64,000 bases of DNA. Source: Ensifer adhaerens. Lineage in GTDB: Bacteria; Pseudomonadota; Alphaproteobacteria; Rhizobiales; Rhizobiaceae. This document shows, piece by piece, positions 8,360 to 19,253 of this stretch. The position numbers and the translations under genes were made by a program. Where the stretch lies: contig NZ_CP118610.1 of assembly GCF_028993555.1 (NCBI RefSeq), positions 1 through 64,000 on the forward strand, in the 5' to 3' direction. The notes under the pieces are model-generated. The model was not told the origin of the DNA. It ran no database searches and saw nothing but the letters and a program-made list of their open reading frames with translations. Each line of letters opens with the position of its first letter. Position 1 is the first letter of the stretch.

Positions 8360-9004
8360 TCAGGCTCCGAGGCAGGTCTCGGCAAAAGTCTTGAAGGCGC
8401 GGGCGCGGTGCGACAGGGCCTCAGCGTCGCCCGGCTTCCAGCCGTGCTTCTCGTCGGCGCTCATCTCGCCGAAGGTGGTCTCGTAGCCTTTCGGCTGGAA
8501 CACCGGATCGTAGCCAAAGCCCTGGCTGCCGCGGGGCGGCCACACGACGTAACCTTCGACTTCGCCGCGGAAGAGTTCCACATGGCCGTCGGGCCAGGCA
8601 AGGCAGAGCACCGAGACGAAGCGGGCGGTGCGCTCGGAAGGCGCGGTGGCGCCTTTCTCCTGCAGTGCCTTTTCGACCTTCTCCATGGCCATTGCGAAAT
8701 CGCGGCTGCCATCCTCGCGCTCGGCCCAGTTGGCGGTGTAGACGCCGGGCGCGCCGCCGAGTGCATCGATCGCGAGCCCGGAATCGTCCGAAAGCGCCGG
8801 CAGTCCGGAAGCCTTGGCGGAGGCGAGCGCCTTGATCGTGGCGTTCTCCTCGAAGGTGGTGCCGGTTTCATCGGGCTCGATGAAGTTGAGGTCCGCCGCC
8901 GACTTCGCCTCGAAGCCGAGCGGGCCGATGAGATCGCGGATCTCTCGGATCTTGCCGGCGTTGTGGCTGGCGACGATCAGCGTCTTGTTGTCGAGTTTGC
9001 GCAT
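8360..9004 (-). CDS. rdgB: XTP/dITP pyrophosphatase (RdgB/HAM1)
   Basis: A 214-aa house-cleaning nucleotidase that hydrolyses dITP, ITP and XTP to monophosphates and keeps deaminated purines out of nucleic acids. Family motifs: [10 protein letters not shown] near residue 11, FEENATIKA near 53, [23 protein letters not shown] near 75-97 and the C-terminal SHRARAF. Start at 9004, where the family alignment begins; longer in-frame forms run into the VOC gene. It lies in the minus-strand run rph, VOC, rdgB, hemW with short gaps, probably one operon. Confidence 0.96.
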   Translation of the reverse strand: MRKLDNKTLIVASHNAGKIREIRDLIGPLGFEAKSAADLNFIEPDETGTTFEENATIKALASAKASGLPALSDDSGLAIDALGGAPGVYTANWAEREDGSRDFAMAMEKVEKALQEKGATAPSERTARFVSVLCLAWPDGHVELFRGEVEGYVVWPPRGSQGFGYDPVFQPKGYETTFGEMSADEKHGWKPGDAEALSHRARAFKTFAETCLGA

Positions 9005-9021
9005 AGTGTCTCGCTTCATGT

Positions 9022-9441
9022 TCATTCGATGGACCAGAGGCCCGGTTCCGCACATTCAAGGCTGTTTCCGGCCGGGTCGCGGAAATAGAAGGACCGCGCC
9101 CCGTTCGGCCAACGAAGATCGCTTTCGATGGTGACGCCGGACGCTTCGAGCTTCCCCTTCCAGGCGTCGAGCGCTTCAGCTGCGACCCGGAAACACATAT
9201 GCCCCCGACCGGTCGTACCGTGCGGCGGTACCGGCAAGGCTGCGTCCGGCGCTGGCGGTTTCACCGTTTCGGCCGGATTGAAGATCAAGAGCACGCCTTG
9301 GCCGCAGCGGAAGAACACGTGCCGGTTACCGGCGCGGGTGATCCTTTGCAGGCCTAGAACGCCTCCGTAGAAGGCCTCGGCGGCATCGAGATCCGCCGCA
9401 TAGAGTGCGGTCTCGAGAATGCCTTCCAGCGCCGGGGCCAT
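9022..9441 (-). CDS. VOC (glyoxalase/bleomycin-resistance) family protein
   Basis: A 139-aa protein with two VOC half-modules: an N-terminal [23 protein letters not shown] and a C-terminal [19 protein letters not shown]. Likely metal ligands are in HMCFRV and the final E of SLECAEP. Members are metal-dependent lyases, dioxygenases or resistance proteins; nothing here fixes the substrate. The ATG at 9441 is used because the fold begins there; a longer reading frame is antisense to rph. It sits between rph and rdgB with gaps under 20 bp, so it is co-transcribed with conserved genes while being less conserved itself. Confidence 0.88.
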   Translation of the reverse strand: MAPALEGILETALYAADLDAAEAFYGGVLGLQRITRAGNRHVFFRCGQGVLLIFNPAETVKPPAPDAALPVPPHGTTGRGHMCFRVAAEALDAWKGKLEASGVTIESDLRWPNGARSFYFRDPAGNSLECAEPGLWSIE

Positions 9442-9455
9442 TTCCGTTCCTTTCT

Positions 9456-10175
<720 letters not shown>

Positions 10176-10269
10176 CGTCAAACTCCTATCGTATCTGGTG
10201 AGCCTTCTAGAGCATGGCGCAAGCAAAGGGAACCGGTGGATAGCCGGGGGACTGATCGATTTTTCCCTT

Positions 10270-10298
10270 TTGCCATCGGGCGGCAGGATCACTATATT
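10270..10298 (+). promoter_or_regulatory. Sigma-70-type promoter of hrcA
   Basis: TTGCCA (10270-10275), 17-bp spacer, TATATT (10293-10298). This near-consensus housekeeping promoter would give a leader of about 32 bases before the hrcA ATG. I see no CIRCE element (TTAGCACTC-N9-GAGTGCTAA) here, so hrcA is probably not autoregulated through CIRCE. Confidence 0.6.
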
Positions 10299-10336
10299 CC
10301 GGGCACCGCAGGATGTGCCTGCAAGTGTGGAGTGAC

Positions 10337-11416
10337 ATGGTACTGCGCAATCCCGGAGCAATGGAAATCGCAGCGGCGCTGGACGAGCGCTCGGGCGAGA
10401 TTTTCCGTCGCATCGTGGAAACCTATCTGACGAGCGGCGAGCCGCTCGGCTCGCGCAATCTGTCGCGGCTCCTGCCGATGTCGCTCTCTCCCGCTTCCGT
10501 TCGCAATGTGATGAGCGATCTCGAAGACCTCGGTCTCATCTACTCGCCGCATGTCAGCGCCGGCCGTCTGCCGACCCAGACGGGGCTGCGCTTCTTCGTT
10601 GATGCCTTCATGCAGGTCGGCAAACTCTCGGTCGAGGATCGGGCGTCGATCGACCGGCAGGTGCGGCGCGATGACCACAAGCAGCCGGTCGATGCGCTGC
10701 TGACCGAAGCCAGTCAGATGCTGTCGGGCATGTCACGTGGGGCCGGCCTCGTCATCACCGCCAAGGCCGATCCCGTGCTGAAGCATGTCGAGTTCATTCG
10801 CCTGGCGCCGACCAAGGCGCTTGCCGTTCTCGTCGGCGAGCACGACCAGGTGGAAAACCGCATCATCGAACTCCCCGCCGGGGTCACCAGCTCGCAGCTC
10901 ACCGAAGCGGCGAACTTCCTCAACGCCCATCTTGCTGGCCAGACGATCGCCGAGGTGCGCACCCAGCTCGAAAAGGTGAAGCAGACGGTGCGCGGCGAAC
11001 TCGACGCGCTGTCGCAGGACCTCGTCGAGCGCGGCCTTGCCATCTGGTCGGGGAATGAAGGTGATGAGAAGCCGGCGCGATTGATCGTGCGCGGCCGCGC
11101 CAACCTGCTCGAAGGACTTGAGGGAGCCGAGGATATCGATCGGCTCCGAATGCTCTTCGACGACCTCGAAAAGAAGGACAGCCTGATCGAACTGCTCGAT
11201 CTTGCCGAGAGCGGCCCGGGTGTCCGGATTTTCATCGGCTCGGAAAACAAGCTGTTCTCTCTCTCCGGCTCCTCGCTGATCGTCGCGCCCTATCGCGATG
11301 GCGAGGATCGCATTGTCGGCGCGGTCGGTGTCATCGGGCCGACGCGGCTCAACTATTCGCGCATCGTGCCGATGGTCGATTATACCGCGCAGCTGATGTC
11401 GCGGCTTTCCCGTTAA
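10337..11416 (+). CDS. hrcA: Heat-inducible transcription repressor HrcA
   Basis: A 359-aa repressor that binds CIRCE operators of groESL-type operons and is kept active by GroEL. It has an N-terminal winged helix ([24 protein letters not shown], then [18 protein letters not shown]), the [18 protein letters not shown] segment near residues 70-88, and a C-terminal GAF-like domain ending with [26 protein letters not shown]. The ATG at 10337 matches the family start. It is followed by grpE, as in many alphaproteobacteria, but a separate heat-shock promoter appears to lie between them. Confidence 0.97.
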   Translation: MVLRNPGAMEIAAALDERSGEIFRRIVETYLTSGEPLGSRNLSRLLPMSLSPASVRNVMSDLEDLGLIYSPHVSAGRLPTQTGLRFFVDAFMQVGKLSVEDRASIDRQVRRDDHKQPVDALLTEASQMLSGMSRGAGLVITAKADPVLKHVEFIRLAPTKALAVLVGEHDQVENRIIELPAGVTSSQLTEAANFLNAHLAGQTIAEVRTQLEKVKQTVRGELDALSQDLVERGLAIWSGNEGDEKPARLIVRGRANLLEGLEGAEDIDRLRMLFDDLEKKDSLIELLDLAESGPGVRIFIGSENKLFSLSGSSLIVAPYRDGEDRIVGAVGVIGPTRLNYSRIVPMVDYTAQLMSRLSR

Positions 11417-11449
11417 AGGCGGGCTTTTGGCCGCGCACGCGATTGAACC

Positions 11450-11478
11450 CTTGATTTTTCGGCCCCAAACCTCGATAT
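11450..11478 (+). promoter_or_regulatory. Candidate RpoH (sigma-32) promoter of grpE
   Basis: CTTGATT (11450-11456), 14-bp spacer, CTCGATAT (11471-11478), resembling CTTGAAA-N11-16-CCCCATNT. The leader would be about 95 bases. A motif match only, but it fits heat-shock control of grpE. Confidence 0.45.
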
Positions 11479-11579
11479 CGGCTTCAAATCCAGTCCCAGG
11501 GCATTTTTGCTGAAACGCAGGCTCGCGCTTGCGACGTGGAAATGCGAAGGACGATAGAGACGACACTGCGGAGAACGTC

Positions 11580-12188
11580 ATGACCGACGATACGAACAAG
11601 CACGGACCTGAGGCCACCGACGAGGTATTTGATGCCGCGCCCGATGCCGCTGAAGCTGCGCCGGTTGCCGAGCCCGATCCGTTGGAACTCGCCAAGGCAG
11701 AGAGCGCCGAGCTGCGCGACAAGTATCTTCGGCTTGCCGCCGAAATGGACAATCTGCGCCGTCGCACCGAGCGCGACGTCAAGGATGCCAAATCCTACTC
11801 TGTCGCCGGTTTTGCCCGCGACATGCTGGCCGTTTCGGACAACCTGCGCCGCGCGCTCGATGCCATTCCGGCCGAAGCCAAGGAGGCTGGTGAAGCCGGC
11901 CTCAACACGCTGATCGAAGGCGTGGAAATGACCGAGCGCTCGATGCTTTCGGCGCTTGAGCGCCACGGCGTCAAGAAGCTGGAGCCGGAAGGCCAGAAGT
12001 TCGACCCGAACTTCCACCAGGCAATGTTCGAGATTCCCAATGCGGAGGTGCCGAACAACACGGTGCTGCAGGTCGTCCAGGCCGGTTACGTGATCGGTGA
12101 TCGCGTTCTGCGTCCGGCGATGGTAGGCGTCTCCAAGGGCGGCCCGAAGGTCGTGGCCGCCGAAAACGGCGACGCACCGTCTGCCTGA
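11580..12188 (+). CDS. grpE: GrpE nucleotide-exchange factor
   Basis: A 202-aa co-chaperone that releases ADP from DnaK. It has an acidic disordered N-terminus, a long coiled coil ([24 protein letters not shown], about residues 43-66) and the C-terminal beta domain with [13 protein letters not shown] and [27 protein letters not shown]. The ATG at 11580 is chosen as the usual start; the in-frame extension to 11529 has no family support. It ends at a strong terminator. dnaK and dnaJ are not in the window. Confidence 0.97.
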   Translation: MTDDTNKHGPEATDEVFDAAPDAAEAAPVAEPDPLELAKAESAELRDKYLRLAAEMDNLRRRTERDVKDAKSYSVAGFARDMLAVSDNLRRALDAIPAEAKEAGEAGLNTLIEGVEMTERSMLSALERHGVKKLEPEGQKFDPNFHQAMFEIPNAEVPNNTVLQVVQAGYVIGDRVLRPAMVGVSKGGPKVVAAENGDAPSA

Positions 12189-12207
12189 TCCAACTGGCCA
12201 GAGCTTA

Positions 12208-12240
12208 AAAAACGCCGCGCAATCTTCGCGCGGCGTTTTT
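12208..12240 (+). terminator. Rho-independent terminator of grpE
   Basis: A 13-bp stem (AAAAACGCCGCGC / GCGCGGCGTTTTT) around the loop AATCTTC. The T-tract forms part of the right arm, and the A-tract on the left makes it bidirectional for the converging gene at 12279. Confidence 0.92.
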
Positions 12241-12278
12241 GTTTGGGCGAAAGACCGGAGCGGCGCCAGCCACAATCG

Positions 12279-13514
12279 CTATCCGAAAAGCTGCTGCAGG
12301 TGATCGTTGAGGAAGCGGCCCTCTGGATCGACCTTGGCCCTCAGCGCCCGGAAGTCGCCCGCACGCGGATAGAGCGCGGTCACGTCCTCGGCGCCGAGGA
12401 AATGCAGCTTGCCCCAGTGCGGTCGTGAGCCGTACTGCCGCAGGATCGTATCGACGTCCTTCAGATAGTCCCAATAGTCGGTGCCCGGCTCGCCCGAGAC
12501 CGAGAGCGTGATCGAGTCTTGCTCGAAGAAAGGGCTGATCCAGCCCGTGTCTCCGGCGGTGAAACGGTACTCGATCGGATAGATGCAGGTCGGGTGCTTT
12601 TCCAGCATCAGCTTGCGCACCGCTTTCACCGCTTCCTTGCCGTGGGCGACGGGCACCGCATACTCCAGTTCGTGGAAATTCGGCACGTATTCGATCGGGT
12701 AGATCTCGGAGGAATAGGCGATCTTCTCGAAGCGTTGCTCCATCGGCACCTCGTCGGTGATGTCGATCACCTTCATCTCGCAGACGTCGGAAGTGCTGTC
12801 CGTCGTCGAGACCGACGCGGTGTCCGGCAGACAATAGCAATGCCGGCTCTCGGGCACCGGGCACCAGAAGAAGCCAAAATGGCGGTGCTTGGCGGCAAGT
12901 TCATCGTGCTGCTCGATCATTTCGTCGAAGGTGCAGCGCCAGAGCTTTTCGTGGAGGTTGTAGCTGTCCATCGCCTGCAGCGTGATCTCCGAGATCACGC
13001 CGAGCATGCCGACCGACACGCGCGCGGCCTCGAGCAGGTCCGGCGTCGTTTCATCGACGATGAGAATGCTGCCATCCGGCTGCACCAGGCGCATGCCGAC
13101 GATCTGCGAGGCCATGTTGCCAAGCTTGGCACCGGTCCCATGCGTACCGGTCGTGAGCGCGCCAGCCAGCGCCTGACTGTCGATGTCGCCCTGATTGATC
13201 AGCGACAGGCCGTTCGATTTCAGCACCTTGCCGAGTTGATTGATGGTCGTGCCGGCCTTCACCGCGACGCGCTTGCGTGCGTAATCGATGCCGACGACAC
13301 CCTGCATGCTGGAGAGCGTCAGTTGCAGCCCGCTGGTGAGCGCCACCGGGGTGAAGGAATGGCCGGAACCGGCGCAGCGCACGTTCAGCCCTTGCGACGT
13401 CGCCTCGCGCACCATTTCGGCCAGCGCCGCCTCGCTGTCCGGCGCGCCGCGATGGCGCACGATGCATGATTGGTTTCCGACCCAGTTGCGCCAGTGGCCA
13501 CCTGCCTGAAGCAT
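12279..13514 (-). CDS. FAD-linked oxidase of the aldonolactone oxidase family
   Basis: A 411-aa flavoprotein related to L-gulono-1,4-lactone and D-arabinono-1,4-lactone oxidases. The FAD-binding PCMH domain covers about residues 15-180, with AGSGHSFTPVALTSGLQL (the GSGHS His is where some members attach FAD) and GTHGTGAKLGNMA. The C-terminal ALO domain carries the RPHWGKLHFLG motif near 370. The ATG at 13514 follows GGGAGGGGAAA. It is 11 bp downstream of an SDR dehydrogenase on the same strand. The two probably oxidise one sugar or polyol in sequence, but the substrate is unknown. Confidence 0.88.
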   Translation of the reverse strand: MLQAGGHWRNWVGNQSCIVRHRGAPDSEAALAEMVREATSQGLNVRCAGSGHSFTPVALTSGLQLTLSSMQGVVGIDYARKRVAVKAGTTINQLGKVLKSNGLSLINQGDIDSQALAGALTTGTHGTGAKLGNMASQIVGMRLVQPDGSILIVDETTPDLLEAARVSVGMLGVISEITLQAMDSYNLHEKLWRCTFDEMIEQHDELAAKHRHFGFFWCPVPESRHCYCLPDTASVSTTDSTSDVCEMKVIDITDEVPMEQRFEKIAYSSEIYPIEYVPNFHELEYAVPVAHGKEAVKAVRKLMLEKHPTCIYPIEYRFTAGDTGWISPFFEQDSITLSVSGEPGTDYWDYLKDVDTILRQYGSRPHWGKLHFLGAEDVTALYPRAGDFRALRAKVDPEGRFLNDHLQQLFG

Positions 13515-13525
13515 TTTCCCCTCCC

Positions 13526-14293
13526 TCAAACCGCGGTGAAGCAATTGTCGACGAACAGATGCGTGCCGTTGATGAAGCTCGCCTCGTCGCTGACCAGAAA
13601 CAGCGCCGCATTCGCCACCTCTTTCGGGTCGCACATGCGGCCCTGCTGTGCGGCAATGGCTGCCTCAGAGACGTCGACGCCATATTTGCTGAGGCCGACA
13701 AGCTCGCGCTTGCCATGATCGGTGGCGATGAAGCCGGGGCAGACGGCGTTGCAGCGGATGCCGCGGTCGCGGAACTCGACGGCGATGGCGCGGGCGAACA
13801 TGTGGCAAGCCCCTTTGGTCGTGTCGTAGAGTACCTCCATCGGCGTCGCGGCCACGGCAGAGATCGACGAGGTGCACACGATGCTGCCGCCACCGGCGGA
13901 AAGCATTCCGGGCAGAACCGCCTTGGTCATCAGGAACATGCTGCGCACATTCACCGCCATCAACCGGTCCCACTCTTCCTCTTCCGTTTCAAGGAAGGGG
14001 CCTACGGCCAGAATGCCGGCGTGATTGAAGAGCACGGTGATCGCGCCGAACGCCGCTTCGACGGTTTTGACGGCCGACGTCACCTCGGCTGAGACCGAGA
14101 CGTCGGCGGGTGCGAAGATCGCCTCGCCGCCATTGGCGCGGATCGCTGCCGCGACCTCCTCACCCTTGCTGCGCGGCAGGTCGACGATGCCGACCTTGGC
14201 GCCTTCGCGTGCGAAAAGCTCTGATGCCGCCAAGCCGCATCCACCCGCGCCACCGCTGATCAGTGCCACCTTGCCTGAAAGCCTGCCTGCCAT
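13526..14293 (-). CDS. Short-chain dehydrogenase/reductase
   Basis: A 255-aa NAD(P)-dependent SDR. The dinucleotide site is ALISGGAGGCGLAASELF (residues 10-27; the usual TGxxxGxG appears as SGGAGGCG), followed by an acidic residue in IVDLPRS that favours NAD. The NHAGI motif takes the NNAG position. The catalytic Ser is in CTSSISAV and the Tyr/Lys in YDTTKGA near residue 157. It is the first gene of a two-gene operon with the aldonolactone oxidase and is divergent from a LuxR-type regulator. The substrate cannot be read from the sequence. Confidence 0.92.
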   Translation of the reverse strand: MAGRLSGKVALISGGAGGCGLAASELFAREGAKVGIVDLPRSKGEEVAAAIRANGGEAIFAPADVSVSAEVTSAVKTVEAAFGAITVLFNHAGILAVGPFLETEEEEWDRLMAVNVRSMFLMTKAVLPGMLSAGGGSIVCTSSISAVAATPMEVLYDTTKGACHMFARAIAVEFRDRGIRCNAVCPGFIATDHGKRELVGLSKYGVDVSEAAIAAQQGRMCDPKEVANAALFLVSDEASFINGTHLFVDNCFTAV

Positions 14294-14405
14294 TGCGCTC
14301 TCCTCATCGCGTTCGTCGCCGCGCTCGCCAAGGGCGATCCGTTTTTTACGACGAACTGTTGCTCTCTCCCGGGGGAATTATTGTTGACGAAGCAGGGGCT
14401 GTCGA

Positions 14406-14421
14406 TATCCCATGGGGGATA
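14406..14421. promoter_or_regulatory. Inverted repeat, possible operator of the SDR/oxidase-LuxR divergon
   Basis: TATCCC-ATGG-GGGATA is a 6+4+6 inverted repeat in the 152-bp spacer between the divergent SDR and LuxR genes, 24 bp before the LuxR start. Its position fits an operator for the regulator, and TTGACG at 14391 could be part of a promoter. No experimental counterpart is known to me. Confidence 0.35.
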
Positions 14422-14445
14422 CGGGGAGCGGGGGATGAAACCGGA

Positions 14446-15258
14446 ATGCTGGCAAGGGAGTCCGCCGATATATCGGCGATGATCGGTCTGATCGGCACGC
14501 AGGATTTCGGCCAGGCGCTCGACCGGATGCTCAGATCGGTCACCAGCTTCGATCTCTCTGTCGCCTTTGCCTATCCCTACGACGCAAGGCCGATCGTGCT
14601 GCACGACGGCTACACGGCGAAAGTATCGGCAAGCGCGCTGTCTGCCTATCTCGGCGGCGCCTATCTGCTCGATCCCTTCTACGTAGCCTGCTGTGCTGGC
14701 CAGCGGGCCGGGCTCTGGCGCATGCGTGAACTCGCGCCGGACCGGTTCTTCCAGTCAGATTTCTCTTCGTCCGCCGAGGTTCATCCCTGCGTGTCGATGG
14801 AAAAGGGTGTCCTGGTGGAGGAGGTGGGCTTCGTCATTCCGCTCGATGGTGGCCTGCAGGCGACCTACTCGCTGATGCGTGGCCGTGGCGGAGAGCCCTT
14901 CAGTGAGGCCGAACTCGAGCGACTGCGCGTGTACGAGCCGATCGTGCGCGAGGCGGTCCGCTCGAACTGGCGCCAGCAGGGCCAGAGCTTTGCGCCGCCG
15001 CCCTCGGAAGAGGGCGACGATGCGATGGAGGCGGCGTTCGACAGCCTTTGTTCGGACCGGCTGACGAAGCAGCAGCGCAACATCGTTCGCCTGATCCTCA
15101 GGGGGCACAGCAACCTTTCGATCGGCAAGGTGATGAACATTGCCGAAGGAACGGTCCGGATCCATCGCAAGAACATCTATCGCCGGCTCGGCATTTCGAG
15201 CCAGGGCGCTTTGTTCCGGATTTTCATAGATCATTTGAACGGTCGTCAGTTTTACTGA
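14446..15258 (+). CDS. LuxR-family transcriptional regulator
   Basis: A 270-aa regulator. Residues about 195-260 are a LuxR/GerE helix-turn-helix (LTKQQRNIVRLILRGHSNLS, then IAEGTVRIHRKNIYRRLGISSQGALF). The N-terminal 170 residues look like a GAF/autoinducer-type sensor fold but lack the Trp/Tyr/Asp pattern of acyl-homoserine-lactone binders, and no synthase gene is near. The ATG at 14446 is preferred because the in-frame extension upstream runs back into the SDR gene. It probably controls the divergent SDR/oxidase operon. Confidence 0.85.
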   Translation: MLARESADISAMIGLIGTQDFGQALDRMLRSVTSFDLSVAFAYPYDARPIVLHDGYTAKVSASALSAYLGGAYLLDPFYVACCAGQRAGLWRMRELAPDRFFQSDFSSSAEVHPCVSMEKGVLVEEVGFVIPLDGGLQATYSLMRGRGGEPFSEAELERLRVYEPIVREAVRSNWRQQGQSFAPPPSEEGDDAMEAAFDSLCSDRLTKQQRNIVRLILRGHSNLSIGKVMNIAEGTVRIHRKNIYRRLGISSQGALFRIFIDHLNGRQFY

Positions 15259-15287
15259 CGCGGGCACTGCGCGTCCGCCGGACGCGC
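15244..15287. terminator. Twin hairpins between luxR-type gene and ptsN
   Basis: CGTCAGT-TTT-ACTGACG (15244-15260) overlaps the LuxR stop codon, and GCGCGTCC-GCC-GGACGCGC (15269-15287) follows. Both stems are perfect. The T-rich tail is weak (GTTCGCTATTTT), so this is a probable, possibly bidirectional, terminator between converging genes. Confidence 0.5.
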
Positions 15288-15301
15288 GCCGTTCGCTATT
15301 T

Positions 15302-15766
15302 TCAGGCGGCGTGCGAGGTCGCGTCGTCGTCGAGCAGCGTGTAGATCGCGCTGGCGGAATCGCTCGAGCGGATCTTGGCGACCATATCCTGATCGCGCAG
15401 GACGCGGGCAATGCGCGACAGGGCCTTGAGATGATCAGCGCCGGCGCCTTCCGGGGCGAGCAGCAAGAAGACGAGATCGACCGGCTGGTCGTCGAGCGCT
15501 TCGAAATCGACAGGCGTTTCCAGTCGCGCAAAGATGCCGATGATCGAGGGAAGATTGTTGAGCTTGCCGTGCGGGATGGCGATGCCATTGCCGACGCCGG
15601 TGGAGCCAAGACGCTCCCGCTGCAGGATCACGTCGAAGATTTCGCGCTCGGGAAGCCCGGTGATCTTAGATGCTTTTGCCGCCAATTCCTGGAGGAGCTG
15701 TTTTTTCGAGTTGGCCCTCATGGCCGGGATGATCGCATTTTGATGCAGTAGACCTGCCAATGCCAT
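15302..15766 (-). CDS. ptsN: Nitrogen regulatory EIIA-Ntr protein (PtsN)
   Basis: A 154-aa PTS EIIA-like protein of the nitrogen phosphotransfer system. It has a phospho-acceptor His66 in NGIAIPHGKL and the family sequence DQPVDLVFLLLAPEGAGADHLKALSRIARVL (about residues 93-123). It takes phosphate from NPr/EI-Ntr and adjusts potassium transport, carbon storage and the stringent response. The position downstream of rpoN and hpf is conserved across proteobacteria. A 172-bp gap separates it from hpf, so it may also have its own promoter. Confidence 0.96.
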   Translation of the reverse strand: MALAGLLHQNAIIPAMRANSKKQLLQELAAKASKITGLPEREIFDVILQRERLGSTGVGNGIAIPHGKLNNLPSIIGIFARLETPVDFEALDDQPVDLVFLLLAPEGAGADHLKALSRIARVLRDQDMVAKIRSSDSASAIYTLLDDDATSHAA

Positions 15767-15938
15767 TCTTTTGTCCTCGTTCGCCGGTTAGAGCCGGACA
15801 ACATCATCATAAATGCGTCGCAATGGCTCTAACCATCTTTGTCATGGCGGGTTCCATGCACAGAAAAGTCACACTTTCCGGCCTGCCCGCTGATTATGGG
15901 CGCGGGGAGCGCCGGCGTGCCGGCACTCCCCTATCCGC

Positions 15939-16511
15939 TCATGCTTTGATATTGGCAGCGTCAATCCAGCCAATATTTCCATCGTTGCGTCTGTAGACGA
16001 TATTCAGATCGTCCTTGCCGGGGCTACGGAACATCAGGACGGGTTCATCGGTCATGTCGAGCGCCATCACAGCGCTGGCGACAGACATCGTCCTCAATTG
16101 TTTCGTGCTTTCGGCGACGATCGTCGGTGCATAATCCTCGGGGACCTCATCGTCCTCGAACGGCACCGAATCCATCACTGTGTAAGCCACTTCGGCAGCG
16201 TTCTGTCCGTTGCCGTTATGGTGATCCTTCAGCTTGCGCTTGTAGCGACGCAGACGCTTTTCGATGCGATCTGACGCCGCGTCAAACGCAGCCTGTGGGT
16301 CGTTCGCCTGACCGTTCGCCTGCATAACCACGCCCGTATCGAGATGAAGCTTGCAGTCGGCGCTGAAGCGCGGCCCGGATTTTTCCACAGTGACCTGGCT
16401 TGAATATCCTCCGTCGAAATATTTGGTAACGGCCTGCTCGATCTGCTCGCCGATGCGGGCTCGGAACGAATCGCCGATTTCCATCTGTTTACCGGATACA
16501 CGCACACTCAT
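15939..16511 (-). CDS. hpf: Ribosome hibernation promoting factor (long HPF/RaiA)
   Basis: A 190-aa long-form HPF. The N-terminal domain (about residues 1-105: VRVSGKQMEIGDSFRARI, then a basic RIEKRLRRYKRKLK) binds the 30S decoding centre. The C-terminal domain (AVMALDMTDEPVLMFRS, then GNIGWIDAANIKA) dimerises 70S ribosomes into 100S particles. The start at 16511 is set by GAGAGGAAACTCC upstream and the family MSVRVSGK opening; in-frame sequence further upstream has no match. A terminator follows rpoN upstream and a candidate promoter lies before hpf, so it can be expressed independently. Confidence 0.95.
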   Translation of the reverse strand: MSVRVSGKQMEIGDSFRARIGEQIEQAVTKYFDGGYSSQVTVEKSGPRFSADCKLHLDTGVVMQANGQANDPQAAFDAASDRIEKRLRRYKRKLKDHHNGNGQNAAEVAYTVMDSVPFEDDEVPEDYAPTIVAESTKQLRTMSVASAVMALDMTDEPVLMFRSPGKDDLNIVYRRNDGNIGWIDAANIKA

Positions 16512-16545
16512 GGAGTTTCCTCTCTCGTTCGTGATTTGCGCAGCC

Positions 16546-16574
16546 AGTCTATTCCAAGCGGTCCCGTCATCCAA
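16546..16574 (-). promoter_or_regulatory. Candidate sigma-70-type promoter of hpf
   Basis: On the minus strand, TTGGAT (16574-16569), 17-bp spacer, TAGACT (16551-16546). The leader would be about 30 bases. It fits independent expression of hpf after the rpoN terminator. Confidence 0.4.
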
Positions 16575-16703
16575 GCCTTTCAGACTTGCGGGCGCGCCTC
16601 TGTCGCAGCTACCGGTCGTACCGGTCCGCTTCCGGGGCGAGCATGTCCCCGGCAATTGCGGCGGGCTCATATCGCCTGTGTCGGAGAGAGTCAATCGAAG
16701 GTC

Positions 16704-16729
16704 GCAAAAAAGTTAATGCGGCTTAACTT
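16704..16729 (-). terminator. Probable Rho-independent terminator of rpoN
   Basis: On the minus strand, AAGTTAA-GCCGCA-TTAACTT is followed by a run of T residues, beginning 8 bases after the rpoN stop. The 7-bp stem is AT-rich, so termination may be partial. The same sequence reads TTAA-N6-TTAA, one base short of a CtrA spacing. Confidence 0.6.
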
Positions 16730-16736
16730 CCGGTGC

Positions 16737-18278
<1,542 letters not shown>

Positions 18279-18422
18279 GCTGACGCGAAACTCCCGAGAA
18301 AATCTCTTGGGCCGCGGTGCTTCTCCGGTCGCCGGGGTGGCCCTTATCAATTGGCCCAAAAATTGCTTATCGAGAAGGTTTGGTCAAGCGTGGTCGCGGG
18401 CGGAATCGCCCGCGACGCGGCT

Positions 18423-19241
18423 TCAAAGGCTGAAATTGTCGCCGAGATAGAGCCGGCGCACGTCAGGATTGGTGACAATATCGTTGGCGCGACCGTGGGT
18501 CAGCACTTCGCCGGCATGGATAATATAGGCGCGGTCGATGAGGCCGAGCGTCTCGCGAACGTTGTGGTCAGTGATCAGCACGCCGATGCCGCGCGAGGTC
18601 AGGTGACGGACAAGCGCCTGGATATCGGCGACCGAGATCGGATCGACGCCGGCAAAGGGCTCGTCGAGCAGCATGAAGGTCGGGTCGGTCGCAAGCGCAC
18701 GGGCGATTTCGAGACGCCGCCGCTCGCCACCCGAAAGCGCAATCGCCGGGGACTTGCGCAGATGGGTAATGTTGAACTCGCCGAGCAGGTCGTTGAGCTT
18801 GCTCTCGCGCCGCTCCAGGTTCTTGTCATGGACCTCGAGCACGGCGCGGATGTTTTCCTCGACCGTCAGTCCGCGAAAGATCGACGCTTCCTGCGGCAGG
18901 TAGCCGACGCCAAGACGGGCGCGCCGGTACATCGGCATGGTCGTGACGTCGTTGCCGTTGATCTCGATCGAGCCTTCATCGACCGGCACGAGGCCAGTGA
19001 TCATATAGAAGCAGGTCGTCTTGCCGGCGCCGTTCGGCCCGAGCAATCCGACAGCCTCGCCGCGCCGCACCACCAGTGAAACGCCGTTGACGACCCGACG
19101 CTCGCGATAGGCCTTCGTCAGGCCGCGCGCGATCAGCGTGCCGTCGTAACGAGCCTTGTCGACCGCGTGTCCGGAAGCGACCGCAGCTGTCGCCGACGGC
19201 TTTCGGACCCGTTTGCGCTTGTGAAGGAAAGGAAATTGCAC
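18423..19241 (-). CDS. lptB: LPS export ABC transporter ATPase LptB
   Basis: A 272-aa cytoplasmic ATPase that powers LptFG to lift lipopolysaccharide out of the inner membrane. Walker A GPNGAGKTT near residue 75, Q-loop in GYLPQEASIF, signature LSGGERRRLEIARAL near 170, Walker B FMLLDEPFAGVDP, switch His in ITDHNV. An N-terminal basic extension of about 30 residues precedes the ABC domain, which is common in rhizobia. It is 12 bp downstream of lptA and part of the lptC-lptA-lptB-rpoN run. Confidence 0.96.
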   Translation of the reverse strand: MQFPFLHKRKRVRKPSATAAVASGHAVDKARYDGTLIARGLTKAYRERRVVNGVSLVVRRGEAVGLLGPNGAGKTTCFYMITGLVPVDEGSIEINGNDVTTMPMYRRARLGVGYLPQEASIFRGLTVEENIRAVLEVHDKNLERRESKLNDLLGEFNITHLRKSPAIALSGGERRRLEIARALATDPTFMLLDEPFAGVDPISVADIQALVRHLTSRGIGVLITDHNVRETLGLIDRAYIIHAGEVLTHGRANDIVTNPDVRRLYLGDNFSL

Positions 19242-19253
19242 GAGCGGTCTACG

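Noticed and set aside
16713..16726. CtrA site (TTAA-N6-TTAA) between rpoN and hpf
   Set aside because: The spacer is six, not seven, bases, and the sequence is better explained as the stem of the rpoN terminator with its T-tract.
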